A stretch of 64,000 nucleotides of DNA from assembly GCA_022432975.1 (NCBI GenBank), contig CM039516.1, forward strand, positions 36,607,599 to 36,671,598, read 5' to 3'. Made by a program: the position numbers and the translations under genes. Below the pieces are notes generated by a model. It was not told the DNA's origin. It was given only the letters and a program-made list of their open reading frames with translations, and searched no databases. Within the stretch, counting starts at the first letter, position 1, and the number at the start of each line of letters is the position of its first letter. The stretch comes from Begonia masoniana. Lineage: Eukaryota; Streptophyta; Magnoliopsida; Cucurbitales; Begoniaceae. Shown in pieces: positions 47,823 through 60,635 of the stretch.

Positions 47823-48326
47823 CTGCGACGGGAATGGGAAAACCAAGACGTGAATATCGCCATTATCGTGGCCATCCACCATAGCTTCTGTTGTTTTTTG
47901 TCTGGGTTTTCTTGAATATTTCCCCTTTCATCTTCTAGTTCTAGCTGTATAAATCTTTTTGTATTGACAAGGGTCGCAGTCATTGAAAACTTTTGATTAT
48001 TCGCGAAACACGTAAACCGTGGGTCCCTCCATTATACAATCATTATGACAAGTTGAAAATAAGAAAGATTATGACTGTGACGGGAATGGGAAAACCAAGA
48101 CGTGAATATCGCCATTATCGTGGCCATCCACCATAGCTTCTGTTGTTTTTTCTCTGGGTTTTCTTCAATATTTCCCCTTTCATCTTCTAGTTCTAGCTGT
48201 ATAAATCTTTTTGTAATGGCAACAAGGGTCGCAGTCATTGAAAACTTTTGATTACTCGCGAAACACGTGAACCGTGGGTCCTCCATTACGACAATCATTA
48301 TGACAAGTTGAAAATAAGAAAGATTG
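47823..48326. repeat. Two extra tandem copies of the UGT 5' end
   Basis: 47823-48074 and 48075-48326 repeat 41489-41734 with a period of 252 bp. Each keeps the ATG (cat near 47880 and near 48132), about 20 codons and the proximal promoter. These are truncated gene starts, left behind the MULE. Confidence 0.92.
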
Positions 48327-48699
48327 TTTTTTCTTCAACTTTGTCGCTTCCTTCTGTAGTACTCGGTATCTGGAAAACAACCAACAAAGAGAATTTCTTA
48401 CGTGTGAAGAGGGAGAAAGATGGTGAGAATTTTGGAGAGAGAGAATAAGAATGTTAGAAAAAAATAGCTAGTGTAACGAAAATTTAGAGTGGTGATTTAT
48501 TTTAGTGAATATTTTTTATAATATTTGATACGTAAAAAAATATTATAAATTTTATTTTTTATAGTGAGATCTTTTTGGAGTCTGTTTTCTTGATTTTTTC
48601 TCGATTTGTATTTCTATATAAAATTATTGGTGTTCATTTTAGCCATTATTTCTTTTACTTCTTGGCCGTTATAATTTTACGACGTGAAAAAATATTCCT

Positions 48700-49413
48700 G
48701 TGGCTACAAATCGGAACGGACGTCACAGTTTCTCAACGGGCCTTGGTAAGTTTTTCCATCGGGTCCATTTACAAGGACCAAGGTATGTCTGACGTGGTGG
48801 GTATGGATGCTTGCCACTTATTGCTCGATCGACCATGACAATACGACCGTCACTCGAGCCATGATGAACACACCAATGCCTATATCTTTATGTTTAAAGG
48901 TAAGAAGATCGTGTTACTGCCGTCCAACCCGACTAAAATCGGCCCCACTCTCCCCAACACCAACCTCCTGACCCGAGCTGCATTCGAAGGCAAATTCGCA
49001 CAAACCGGGGTTGTGTTTGTTCTCATAGGAAAACCTGTTGACCAATCCCCGTTATTCCGATTCAAGCGCATCCATGGTACGGTCGCGGACCTCGTTGACG
49101 AGCTTCAGTGTGGGCTGTCTTGACTAAGGATCGCGTTCTAGCTCATGGATACAACAAGTTGTCGCCTAATAACATTGGGCCCCTCGAGGTTGTTGCGAAG
49201 ATCAATTCCAATGCTTTCAACTTGAAATTGTCACCTCACGTTCGCACATTCGATGTTTTCAATGTGAAGCATCTCGTCTCTTTTCGTGGTGGCAACCCTG
49301 ACGTTGCCGTTACAACAAATTCAGAGACGAATTTGTTGTATCGGCAACCTCAGAGTAATTTTATTCAGCCTGGGAAGAATAAGGCAGCCTCGGAGCCTAC
49401 ATGTTTAGTTTAA
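48700..49413 (+). pseudogene. Ty3/gypsy pol fragment with internal deletion
   Basis: About 48715-49080 resembles the gypsy protease-to-RT linker (VGMDACHLLLDRP, then IFMFKGKKIVLLPSNPTK). Without the RT and RNase H that should follow, 49108-49413 continues with the integrase C-terminal end (IGPLEVVAKINSNAFNLKL, VRTFDVFNVKHL). A large deletion therefore joins two distant parts of pol. No LTR pair was found; the T-rich sequence after 49414 may be its 3' end. Confidence 0.82.
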
Positions 49414-49640
49414 ACTTTTACGAATTACTTTTAGTATTTTGTTTTCTTACTTTTAGTTTATTTAGTTTCCTTATTTTAAAAGTTTATTTAGTTTCTTTTT
49501 ACGTTTTAGGAGTATTTTCTTTTCTTTTATTTTAGAAGTTGTTTTAGGAGTATTTTCTTTTCTTTTATTTTAGAAGTTTATTTAGTTTTTTTTTTTTTTT
49601 TACGTTATAAGAATATTTCCCTTCGATTTATCTTCTTTCT
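49414..49640. repeat. T-rich imperfect tandem repeats
   Basis: Repeats of TTTTAGAAGTTTATTTAG and AGGAGTATTTTCTTTTCTTT, with two near-identical ~53-bp copies at about 49508-49600. Confidence 0.8.
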
Positions 49641-50640
49641 ACATTTTTTTTTATGGGTATTTAATCACTTTTCGTTGCTTTTAGATAAGAGAATTTTTTT
49701 AAATCAAAGAATAGATTTCAAAAGTTTTATCGGCGCCTTTACATAACGCTTGAATGGAAGCCGGGAAAGCAAATAGGGCTTTGCCAATCCAGTACGACTC
49801 TAGCGATTTCAGGCTAATCAGTCCATTGGAACTCACCGGGATCGAGGAAAATTGGAGAAATGAAAAAGCCATTTTAGTAATTTCTTGTCGATTTTCACTA
49901 GCAATAAAAGCTTCTGCAGCGTTTGAGATGTACTGGTGAATTTAAAACAGCAGTTCATCAATGGATTTACTGATAGAGATAGATATCCACCAACCAAAGT
50001 TCAAATCCACATCTCCTTTGCGGAATCCATATCAAGAAATAATATATTCCTTTAAGAACTATAAATTGTTTTGAATAGGCAAAAAACTATATACCATCCC
50101 TCCCACTTGAAGGTCATTCATATTTTATGGAATGCTGGAAGTTCTCAAACAGCTTCTGAGATTAAGAAAAAGGAATTGATCATCGCCTTGAACCTAAGGT
50201 TTCTAGGAGCCTCTTGCAAGAAGTAAATCTAACTTTAAAGTAAAAAGAAGCGAGTTGTAATTAATGGAAATTTTGGATTCAATGGTCTAGGTTATTTATA
50301 TATTAGATGGTAAATTTTATTTTACCAGACTCTCAATTTTAAATTTCTAAGAATTTAGAATTTATTAATTTATTTATTAAATCTAGCATGTTTGTATAAA
50401 ATTTTTCATTTAATCAAGCTGTTTTCACCTAATTTATGACTTTTCTAATGATTTATAAGTTGATTTCAAGTTTTATCGATTTACAATTCAGCAATTTCAA
50501 ACAGTTCAGAAAGATTGACAAAATTTGACATTGAGATAATACACTAGAAATTAAAATATACACGAGCTAGATTTAACGAAAAAATTACGGTAATATTAAA
50601 TTATAGGCAACTCAAAGGTAGAGATTCTACTTATAAAAAT
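49641..50640. other. Non-coding stretch
   Basis: A small open frame at 49754-49939 has no family signature. No gene is recognised in the rest. Confidence 0.55.
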
Positions 50641-51400
50641 AGGGTAATATTCAAATAAACTCTCAAAGTATGAGATGTTTAACAAAATGGATTTTAAAAT
50701 AATTTTGTAAACGAAATTTCTCCGGCCTAAGAGAACAACCCCTAATCTCTGTGGCAACTGAGAATGGGGGTCGTTCTACAAGAATGGCCCCTTGATTTGG
50801 GAGAACGGGGGCAGTGACCCCCACATTGGCCCCTAATGTTTATAAATTAAATTAACAAAATTCATAGTGTCTACCGCAAAAAATATATCAAACAATATCA
50901 TATTTGTTTGAAATTTATATCACATATTCAACATATTGTGGGAAGATAATTTGAAAAATTTCGTGATTTTTTAACGCTTGTACGATTTATTATAATCTTT
51001 TACACTTATTTTATAAAATACTTTATTAAAATTACGCATTTCATCTAAATATTATGAAAATTTCACAATAGATTTTCTTTGTACTTTTAGTTATATCTTC
51101 AAAATGTTAGAAAAAATAAGCTCTCATACATTTAGCAGTTATTTCAAAGTCAAGACTATCTATTCGATCTTTTATGAAAGTTTAAGAATAAATACACGGT
51201 AACTTTTTTTTGTTAGTCATTTTGTAGCTTTAACTAGGATTACAAAGAGAGCCAATTGTGAAAATTTCATAATTTTTAGATGAAATACATAATTGTAATG
51301 AATTATTTTATAAAAAGCATAAACATTATAATAAATCGTACAAATTTTAACCAATTCCGAAACTTTCCAGATTATCTTCTCATCATATGCTGCACATGTG
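50641..51400. mobile_element. Fold-back MULE-type element fragment
   Basis: 50930-51080 and 51235-51400 are inverted copies of each other (shared words ATTATAATAAATCGTACAA, CAGATTATCTTC). The left end GGGTAATATTCAAATAAACT matches, in reverse, the ends near 29181 and 32701. Subterminal words at 50750-50840 (GGGGGTCGTTC, ACGGGGGCAGTGACCCCCAC) resemble the 31940-32590 array. The right part is cut by a copia fragment at about 51400. Confidence 0.6.
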
Positions 51401-51414
51401 CAATATCTCGAAGG

Positions 51415-51890
51415 AACTAAAGAACACATGCTTATGCACAAAAAAAAATTTATAATTTGAATGTGATTGGATACTCTGTTTTAGACTTTGCTAGTTGTGT
51501 TGATACTCACAAATCAACTTTAAGATTCATATTTATGTTTGTCGGTGGAGCTGTATTTTAGAGAGAGTCATAGCAAAAATTGACTGTCGCTTCCATGATG
51601 AGTTTGAATCATCATTTGAGGCTACTTTCCATGATGTATGGGTAAAGAGTTTTACTCTAAGACTTGGAATTGTGGTTTCTATATCTAAGCCATTGAGGAC
51701 ATATTAAGAAATTCAATTGCAATTTTTATAGCATAAAATAAAAAAGTGGTAGCCCAAATATACACATTGACATTAGGTATCGAACAACAAGTCATGAGCC
51801 ACGAGGATCTGGAAAGTAATAACAGTCTCAAGATCTAGTAGCGTAACCCATTAATAAACATACATTGATCAAGTTTAGGGATTCGAAATC
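51415..51890 (+). pseudogene. copia RNase H fragment
   Basis: GTKEHMLMH, then GYSVLDFASCVDTHKST and a later NIHIDIR-like piece follow the copia RNase H order, as in 37740-37860. Stops and frame changes are present. Confidence 0.7.
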
Positions 51891-53730
51891 AAAGGAGCAC
51901 GTCATCACTGCCATATTATCCATTTTTGTAACTTGCAAATAAGACAACCTTCACACAACAAAGGGTTTGCTAGGATAGCGTCGTAATGCTTTGACACCGA
52001 AACTGTCCAAAGCATCAAGATGATTCATCCTCCAATATATATCATATCAAAATAAAACACCATACATCAATAATAAACGTGTAAAACATATGTACATATA
52101 TGTAAAAAGCTGATGTACTGGCGACTATCAAGTTTTCCATGGATGATAGATAACTCATCAAAATAAAGTTTTCATAAAATCCATGCAATGCCGTGAAAAA
52201 GTATAAAACTCCTACCTCGACGAGAACTGCTCTTCACACGCATAGGAGTGACAACTCTAGTTTTCGGATCATAATAAAAAAATTTGTCCGAGCCTAAAAC
52301 AAAATAAATGTGATGAATATCACACTCAACACTAAGAGAAAATCATGAATGTGTCCTATAGTAGGACTAGGAACACAATAAACAGTAGCGAACTTCGCCG
52401 AGGCACGTAGCGGTGAGGCGAAAAAATTTCTAATTAAACACAACATTATGTGGCAGAACAGAGGTCGACCCATCAGTCAACACTTATAGGCAGAGATCGA
52501 CACCTTTAAATAAGCGTTGACCTTTAAACCTCCTGAGTCTTGGTAGCGATCGACACTTTCACCAAAGCGGTCGACTACTTGATGAGTTTGTTTCTAAGAG
52601 TAAGGTTTGAAGTGTCGACCGACCTTCCATAGCGGTTGACACTTTGGTGATTTTCAGTGAATGAAAAAGTCGCAAAAATCGTCCCTTTTGCCATTTTTAA
52701 CCACCAATTACCCAAATAATAATATAAAACCTAAATTTACTCCAATGAACCAGATATAACTCATGGATTCGAGTTCCTAATTCGTATCTGAATCCATCAA
52801 AATCCCAAACTTTAAACTCAAAAATCGAGAGGAGAAACTTACAAACTTACGAATCTCATTCACGAAGGTTGTTACTCGAAGCCTCGTAAACACTTCTCTA
52901 ACCTTAGAACGCGACGATTTCACCATTGTAATGAACAACTCTCTCTCCCCTCTCTTTTCCTTGGGCAATCGTTAGAAAAATGAAGGAATAGGGTTTTAAA
53001 ACCCTATTTATTAAAATATTTCTTTTTAATAAATAATTTAATACATAAAATATAATTTTATATATTCTTAAAGTCCTTAAATTCCACTTGTCCAACAATT
53101 CGAACACCATTCATATTCTTACTCAATGTAAATTCAAAATTACCAAATATTAATTTCTCAATCTTTACCCGCACCGTAATTTATCAATTTACCAATTTTG
53201 ACCAATTGACCTTTAAAATTTAACGTGGCCACATCACGACAAAATATGTCAACTCCTGACATATTGATCGTCAATAACACAAAAAATCGATGCGTGAAAT
53301 TTAATTAATATAAAAATACCCATTTTTACAAGAGTTCCCCTAAATGAAAATATTTAGTACATAAAAATACACCATGACGATTGAGATTGTTTAAACTAGA
53401 TAAAGCAACAATCCAAAATTCAAGTGCATAAATTGGCTGGAGGTATTTTAATTTTTTATTTCTACATTTGATTGACATGATTAATTTTGAATATAAAGAC
53501 GGTTGTTTTGAATATAAAGTATGTTTAAATCGTACGAAGATTATCTACATCTATTATCACCTTCTCTCTATGTTTTCGAAATATCTTTCATTCTTTTCCA
53601 CACAGTAATATCTAGAAGTAGAGGAGAAATGGCCTCATATGGTATGAATGCTGCCAAGTTTTGTTTTTGACATAAAATCAATGACTTCTTTTGAATTACT
53701 AATTTGGTGAATCTTGGACAATACATTAGT
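51891..53730. other. Non-coding stretch with GTCGAC words
   Basis: No gene is seen. At 52460-52650 words of the GTCGACC/GGTCGAC type recur and include a hairpin AGTGTCGACCG...CGGTTGACACT. This resembles the words at 59827-60140. The region may be an LTR, but ends were not found. Confidence 0.5.
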
Positions 53731-56700
53731 AGCAGAGTTCAACCTTCATCATGGGACCTGAAGGTCCAGCTGAAATTACAAGGTCACATGCCAACGATCT
53801 TGAAGTTCTCGATCTGAAAAATTCTGAGACAATCACACTGCAGCTTTAGCAAGTGATTCTAATGAAGCTCCTGACTGCTAAGTAAGAACCATGAAAAGGC
53901 AACAAAAAAACTACCTAAATTCTACATTCTCGAAGGCATATAAATAAAAAAAACTGGATAAGAACTCAAATGAATTCAATTAGTTACAAAATTCTTCAAG
54001 AGAATATCATCTTCAAGAATCCATGAATAAATAGATGGAACTGATGACATGCACACGTCTATGGGCTTAAGTTCAACTGTCCAAAAAGATTAAGAATAGG
54101 ATCTGAGCTGAAATTTTGAGAGAAGATGGTTGAAAAAGCTCATTACATTTCCAATTTACTAATGTTCAACATTGGTAAAGGCTTGCACTAAGCTAAAAAT
54201 TAAGAATATTTCTTAGTTATCGTCTCCATTTCTCCAAAGTTCTTACCTGGTGAAGAAGCTTTTTCAATCCGTACAAAGAAAGTGTAAAACCTGATAATTT
54301 AAATTTTGAAATATCAGGATGTTACTAAATGTAATTACTGGAAGTGTAACGATGAGTCATATTGACATAGGTTACATCATTGGACGAGCCGATGGCTGAT
54401 GGGTAATGGAGGTTATGGAAAATTGAGTTTTCTCCCTAAACCTCTTCTTCCTGTTTGGGAATTTAACATGAAAGTTTGATCGAGGTTGAGAAGGATTGAA
54501 ACTCAGCTCTCATGACCTTATTAAGATTTCAAGAAATTTATTAGAATTTTTTTTTTTGAATTATAGAAACTCAAAATTGATGGTTAACAATCAAAGATTT
54601 CGAACAAAATTTAGTTATAAATGTCGAGTTTAGCTTCAATATCAATTTTGGTATTGAGAAATTGGGAAAGATTGGATTACGACACAACGAGTGCCAACGA
54701 CAATGCAGCAATTCGCAAGGCTGTCTCATTGAAGATCACAAGTCTAATGACAAGTGAGGAGACTTGCTCGCCAACCCACTTGTTCAGCCCATAAATGTAG
54801 CGGGTAGAACTCAACTCAGCTAACTACAATGATGAGCTGGGCCTGGATCTGTCCCTATCGACGAACCGAGCCAAGCAAGTGTTCCAAGCTTGTGAGCTTG
54901 TCTGGGACCGAGCCAAACAATCTATTGAACGAACTTCTTCATCTCAGTAAGATATTGTCTGCTTTAGGTCGTCCATATAGCCCCGACGGTTTTGTTTTGG
55001 TGAGTACTTCCCAAGCGGTCACTCAACTTGGTACTGCTCTTGCCGGAGCACTCTTAACTTCAGAGTTCTTACGGAATCTGATGCCAGTTGTATTCCAAAA
55101 CGTGTCTTACTATATTGAGAAGGTTTTTTTTACATATGTTTCATTTCCATCTTCTTTCAAAACAATGTGAGATTGTGCCTGATCCCTTATTTCGGGTCGT
55201 CACAATCATCGCTCCCTCTTTTGGGGTCCAATGTCCTCTTTGGCTACATCTCTTTCCCACCAAACGATGTGGTATTGTGACAAGTCCCTCTCGGCCTTCA
55301 CAATAGATCGATAACCCCATTTCGGGCCACATCTTAGGTTGGGTACAGACTCTGATACTATTTGTAACGAACTCTTTCATCCTAATAAGATATTGTCCGC
55401 TTTGGGTTGCCCATACAGCTTTCACATATTTTTTTTGGCGAAAACTTCCCAAGCGGTCACCCAACTTGATATTGCTCTCGCCAGAGCACTCTTAACTTTG
55501 AAGATTTTGTGAAATCCGATGCCAATTATACCCCAAAACGCGTCTTACTATATTGAGAGGGTTCCTTTTATATGTTTCATTTTCATCTTTTCTTCAAACT
55601 ATGTGGCATTGCGACCGACCCCTTATTTCGGGTCATCACAATCTAGCTCACAAGCCAATCCAGCCCACCAACCGTCACCCCAATTTTAGCCTGCAACTCA
55701 AAATATATTACAAAATAGGCGTATTGATTCAGCCTGCTAATTGGCTCGAATGACAATTTTAAAAGAGCTAAAATTTACTCATAAACCATTCTCCACCCCA
55801 CTAGTTATAGAAAAACACACCATTTTTCGACGTGGGAGTTGTACAGTGGGCATCCTTCCGGTGGCTGGCTCCACCTCTTTCTCCCACTCAAAATCTAATT
55901 ATTTAATGATTTAATTTAATAAAATTCACAGAAAAATCCCATAGTCTAGCGATTCCAAGAACAGTGTAGGAATTTTTTGAAATTATGAGGCCACAAGAGA
56001 GAGATTAAGATTTCAACCTTTTTTTTTTGTTTTTTCATGCTCTCTCTCAAGAAATAAAATAATAAGAAAATGGCATTAATTCCCTCTTAATTATTAGAGA
56101 AAATAAGTGGAATTTGATTGATTTTAGAAGTATAGTTAAATTAATATTCGTTAATTTTTTGTAGTTTTTGTAAATACAGAAGTCAATTAATATAATAAAT
56201 AGAAAAAGAGTAGAGAAGCATGATTTCATCTCCTTAGTCAGTACTCTATAAAACATTATTTCAGTTAAATATAGTCAAAACAATAGTATTTTGTGTTTTC
56301 CTATAAGACTTGTACAACCATGTAATGCTTTTGAGTTGCATAAAAGCTTGAACTACTAAGCTAAAATAAATATAATTTTATATATGGTGTTATACTAAAT
56401 ATATTGTACTTTTTAATAAATTAAATTATGAGACTTAGAGATTGGATTTCTTAATCGATGGTCATGTAATTAGTAAATTATTCATTCGATTAGACTATGA
56501 TGCACTTATTTTAGAGTTTTATTTGGAACCTGATAAGCTAATGAAAAGGCTAGTCTTAAGAAGGTAAGATCAGACTTGTACTTAGATTTAACAATTGAAG
56601 TTCTACATTAAATGTTGGAATAGTCTTGAAATATGGGTACTTGATATTATCTTTTCTTTTTCTATCTTTGTATACGCCTACGTATTGGTTTTAAACTTTA

Positions 56701-56812
56701 GGTTTAATTCCAGTCTATAGTTATAGTTTATTGAGGCTCTATCTCTCTCTCTCCGGTCAATTATATTATTTTATACCTTAAGACGTGTTAAATAGGTGCA
56801 TTGACTAGGCTT
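53731..56812. repeat. Duplicated block, copy B
   Basis: Matches copy A (1120-7782) in order. It lacks the copia element of copy A at about 53990 and carries a Cassandra (54925-55640) and an extra ~450 bp (54140-54592). The hAT-related part starts near 54745 with TAATGACAAGTGAGG and lacks the clean TSD seen in copy A. Confidence 0.8.
54925..55640 (-). mobile_element. Complete Cassandra TRIM element
   Basis: 716 bp with LTRs 54925-55204 (280 bp) and 55363-55640 (278 bp), a 158-bp internal region, and the 5-bp duplication ATCTA (54920-54924 and 55641-55645). Each LTR has a minus-strand 5S-like module (GGTCACCCAACTTG and CGCCAGAGCACTCTTAACTT on the plus strand). The PBS is near 55349-55360 (TCTGATACTA, one base changed). 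LTRs are clearly diverged from each other and from the 10-14 kb copies, so this is an old insertion. Confidence 0.92.
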
Positions 56813-56814
56813 AT

Positions 56815-57000
56815 AGATGTTAAACGGGTGGGCTGGCTCGCCAGCCTACCCGCTCGGCTCGTTACAGTAGCGGGCCGAGCTCGAGCAGGTTTGGCCCGAG
56901 TCACACAGGCGAGCCGAGCCGAGCTCGGACATCCCGGATCGCGAGCTCGTCAATGATCGGGTTCAACGAGCCTGCTCGCGAGCTGGCTCGTCAAGCCTAG
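56815..57000. mobile_element. hAT terminal fragment
   Basis: TAGATGTTAAACGGGTGGGC at the start resembles plant hAT ends, followed by GGCTGGCTCGCCAGCC (a palindrome) and many GGCTCG and GAGCTCG words. No opposite terminus or TSD was found. Confidence 0.55.
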
Positions 57001-57189
57001 CTCGGGGCCCCTGGCCCTGAGGCCTGGCCCTCTTTAACGCTCGACAATTGATAGTCTCCGACTCTCCTGATGGCTCGGTCAAGCCCAACTCCGATGCCTA
57101 GGTCGGGGCACTCTCCGGCGCCTCCTAGGCCCTCTCCGACGCTTGATAGAAGACAGAGCCCAGAGGCAATAAATCGCCACTCAATGGCT

Positions 57190-57465
57190 GAATGCTGATT
57201 GATCGGCTCTGGCCGTATGTTAAAATTTTGGGAAAGAAAAGAAATGTGAAGCACAACCGATTGATCGGCTCTCATGCGATTGATCTGCTTGTGCGCAAAT
57301 AATGATACAAGTATAATTGATAAATGATAAGTGATATTGTGATAACAATAACAATTAACAGAGACATGGCCGATCGATTGGCTATTTATGAGCGATCGAT
57401 CGGCTCTGGCTCGTTCAAAGCAAGTGTCGACTTCTAATGTAACAGGTCGACACCTAAACAATCCT
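57190..57465. repeat. GATCGGCT / GTCGAC word array, left
   Basis: TTGATCGGCTCT occurs at about 57197 and 57261, CGATCGATCGGCTCT at about 57391, and the hairpin GTGTCGAC...GTCGACAC at about 57424-57453. Similar words recur at 62805-63050 and 59827-60140. Confidence 0.65.
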
Positions 57466-57618
57466 TTTATTCAGAGTGTCGTTCGAAAATCCTAACTCTT
57501 GAGTTTACTCTCGACTCTTCTCTCTCTCAGTCTCGACTGTCATCGGCTATTTTCGACCATTCCAAGTCTACGCCACTTTCTTCCGATATTCATCTCCTCT
57601 CTTCATTTTATATCTCCA

Positions 57619-58908
57619 ATGGCTTCATCATCTCGCAGCAAACTCACCATTCACAAAAGGAGATCGAAGAATGCTACTCCAGCGGCTGAAATTGAGCAAC
57701 AATCTACGTGGCCTTCTCCTTTATTCAAGAATTATGATTGATTGAAATGGTATGAGGATGATTTCCAGTTCAAACCCCTGATTTTAAGTAGAAGAGTGGA
57801 ATTCTATGATTTATGTAGCTTAAATTTGGAACACCCATTAAAGGCTTTGGGGTTATATGAGTTGTTCTTTTGTGATGGCCCTTACATTAAAACTCCAGTG
57901 AGAATGTTCTACGCAAATTTAGAACATTCTCCGAGGCCTCTCAAAATTATTAGTTATATGTATGGAAAATACATAGAGATATTCCCACGTTCAATAAATA
58001 CTATTTTATAATATGAGTTCAACAACGAGGTTGAATGTTATTATGAGGGAGCTAAGGATCTTGATTTTATGGGCACTAGTGGAGGAACTGAATTTTTGAG
58101 AATGATTGTTAAGGATCCAAATCGATTCCTTTCGTTTAAACCGAAGGCTAAGGATTTAAATGTACGTGCACGACTCATCCACCACATGATTACATACAAT
58201 CTCTTACCAAGAGATGGACATAGAGATCATATTAGTGAGATGGATCTTTATGTTTTGTATAAAATCTTTCGAGGAGAATCATTTAATGTTGGGTACGTCG
58301 TTTTGAAACGGATGCTGCAAGTATTCACCACTCCGCCAAGTCCTTACCCTTTAATCTTCTTCTAATGAAGATTTTTGAGGTCAATCGTGTCCAAATTCCT
58401 AGGTCGGAAACTCGATTACCTTTGAAGAAAATTGACATCTACACCACTTCCTCTCTAGCAAGAATGGGGATAGTACTCAATGCGACTGGGGAGTGGATTT
58501 TCAAAGGAGAACAAGCAGGTGCATCTGGGGCTGGACCCTCACATATGGAAATTGACAAGGGTGGTCACGAGCAAAGACAAACTCCTGAACCCCCTCCAAT
58601 GCATCTAGAGGAAGCTTCTCTCACCTTGAGGAAAGGGTCAACACTTTGGAGGCAAATATATCCAGCATTGGCACCGCTTTTGACTCCTTTCAGAACCTGA
58701 TTCTCGATTGCTTTGATCAGATGGACACTCGGATGGACCCTCGGATATACGCGATGGTAGCTGAACTCCATGAAGAATTCAACGAGGTTCACCAGCATCT
58801 TGATTATCTTCAAGATTATTGGGATGGTAGAGTAGACCCTCCAGCCGATCCTCTAGTCGATCCTCCAGCCAATCCTTTTGTTGATCTATGTTATTCTTTA
58901 TCTGAGTG
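57619..58908 (+). pseudogene. Plant-transposon-protein-like gene, broken
   Basis: ATG at 57619 (MASSSRSKLTIHKRRSK, basic). A stop follows at about 57739 and the frame continues at 57742-58011 with a region resembling the third ORF at 20935-21498 (shared FYANL/FYVNL, ISYMYGKY/ISSYVYEKH). It continues at 58069-58365 (FLRMIVKDPNRF, VRARLIHHMITYNLLPRDGHRDHISEMDLYV listed here by its motifs RARLIHHM and DGHRDHI). After a frameshift, 58365-58908 ends in a coiled coil and PPADPLVDPP repeats. Function is unknown. It lies 5' of a hAT transposase on the same strand. Confidence 0.65.
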
Positions 58909-58923
58909 ACATTTTTTTTTTTT

Positions 58924-59124
58924 GTGTGCTTCTCTTAGTTTATGAAAATTATAGTTTGTTTGTAAATTGTAATTATTGAAATTTGAATGATTGAATACTG
59001 AGTTACTTATTTTTTTTTCTTGTACAGTTGTACTTATTATATCTATTTTGGACTCACTTTTGCAATGTTTTAAATGAAATGTTATTTGTGTTGAATGACT
59101 GCAATTGTTTTTTTGATAAAGGGA

Positions 59125-59125
<1 letters not shown>
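58924..59125. repeat. 202-bp block A, copy 1
   Basis: Nearly identical to 59625-59826; both are preceded by T tracts and begin GTGTGCTTCTCTTAG. Confidence 0.92.
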
Positions 59126-59625
<500 letters not shown>

Positions 59626-59826
59626 TGTGCTTCTCTTAGTTTATGAAAATTATAGTTTGTTTGTAAATTGTAATTATTGAAATTTGAATGATTGAATACT
59701 GAGTTACTTATTTTTTTTCTTGTACAGTTGTACTTATTTATATCTATTTTGGACTCACTTTTGCAATGTTTAAAATGAAATGTTATTTGTGTTGAATGAC
59801 TGCAATTGTTTTTTTGATAAAGGGAA

Positions 59827-60140
59827 TGTCGACCAGAACTCACTAGTGTCGACCAGAACTCACTAGTGTCGACCCCAAGTTTTAATGGATAAAAACAGAG
59901 TCAATTCAAGTGTCGACTGAAACATAAATGTGTCGACTTGTAAAAAACAGAAGCAATTCAAGTGTCGACCTGTAGCGTCAAGTGTCTAACCAAAGTGTGA
60001 CAAATGAAAACAGAATTACAGAAGCAATTCAAGTGTCGACCAGAACTCACTAGTGTCAACCCCAAGTTTTAATGGATAAAAACAGAGCCAATTCCAGTGT
60101 CGACCGAAACATGCATGTGTCGACCTGTAAAAACAGACTT
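59827..60140. repeat. GTGTCGAC word array
   Basis: Two ~170-bp imperfect units, each with GTGTCGACCAGAACTCACTA, CAAGTTTTAATGGATAAAAA and several GTGTCGAC words. Confidence 0.85.
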
Positions 60141-60635
60141 TCGGTAACAATTCAACGGTAACATTAACAATGCAACGGTAACAAGACCGTTGCTCTGGAT
60201 GAGTTGCTGAGATTCTCAGCAACGGTCATGTGGCCGTTGCTCTCATTAAAAAGAATTCCGTCCTCTTTCCGACTCTCCCCCTTCACTCTATTTTTTCTAT
60301 AAATTCTTCATCTTCCCCTTTTTTTTTTTCACCTCAATCTCTCTCAATTCAATTCATTTACTTCTTAGATTCCTCTTTTGTACTCTGCTATCTGTACTCT
60401 GCTCTCATTCCATTCTGTGCTTCAATAAGGTAAAATTTAGTTTATTTTTTTTACGTATATTTACAAAATTTTTAATTATATTTAATAGTTATACACTTGT
60501 ACTAACATACATTAATTTGTTTTCGTAAGTTTCGTATACGGTACAAGTGAGTTGATCAATTCACACCATTACATACAAGCTCTTGTTGGAAATTGGTTTT
60601 GTGGTATCATTTGTTTATTTGAAATTATTTTAATT

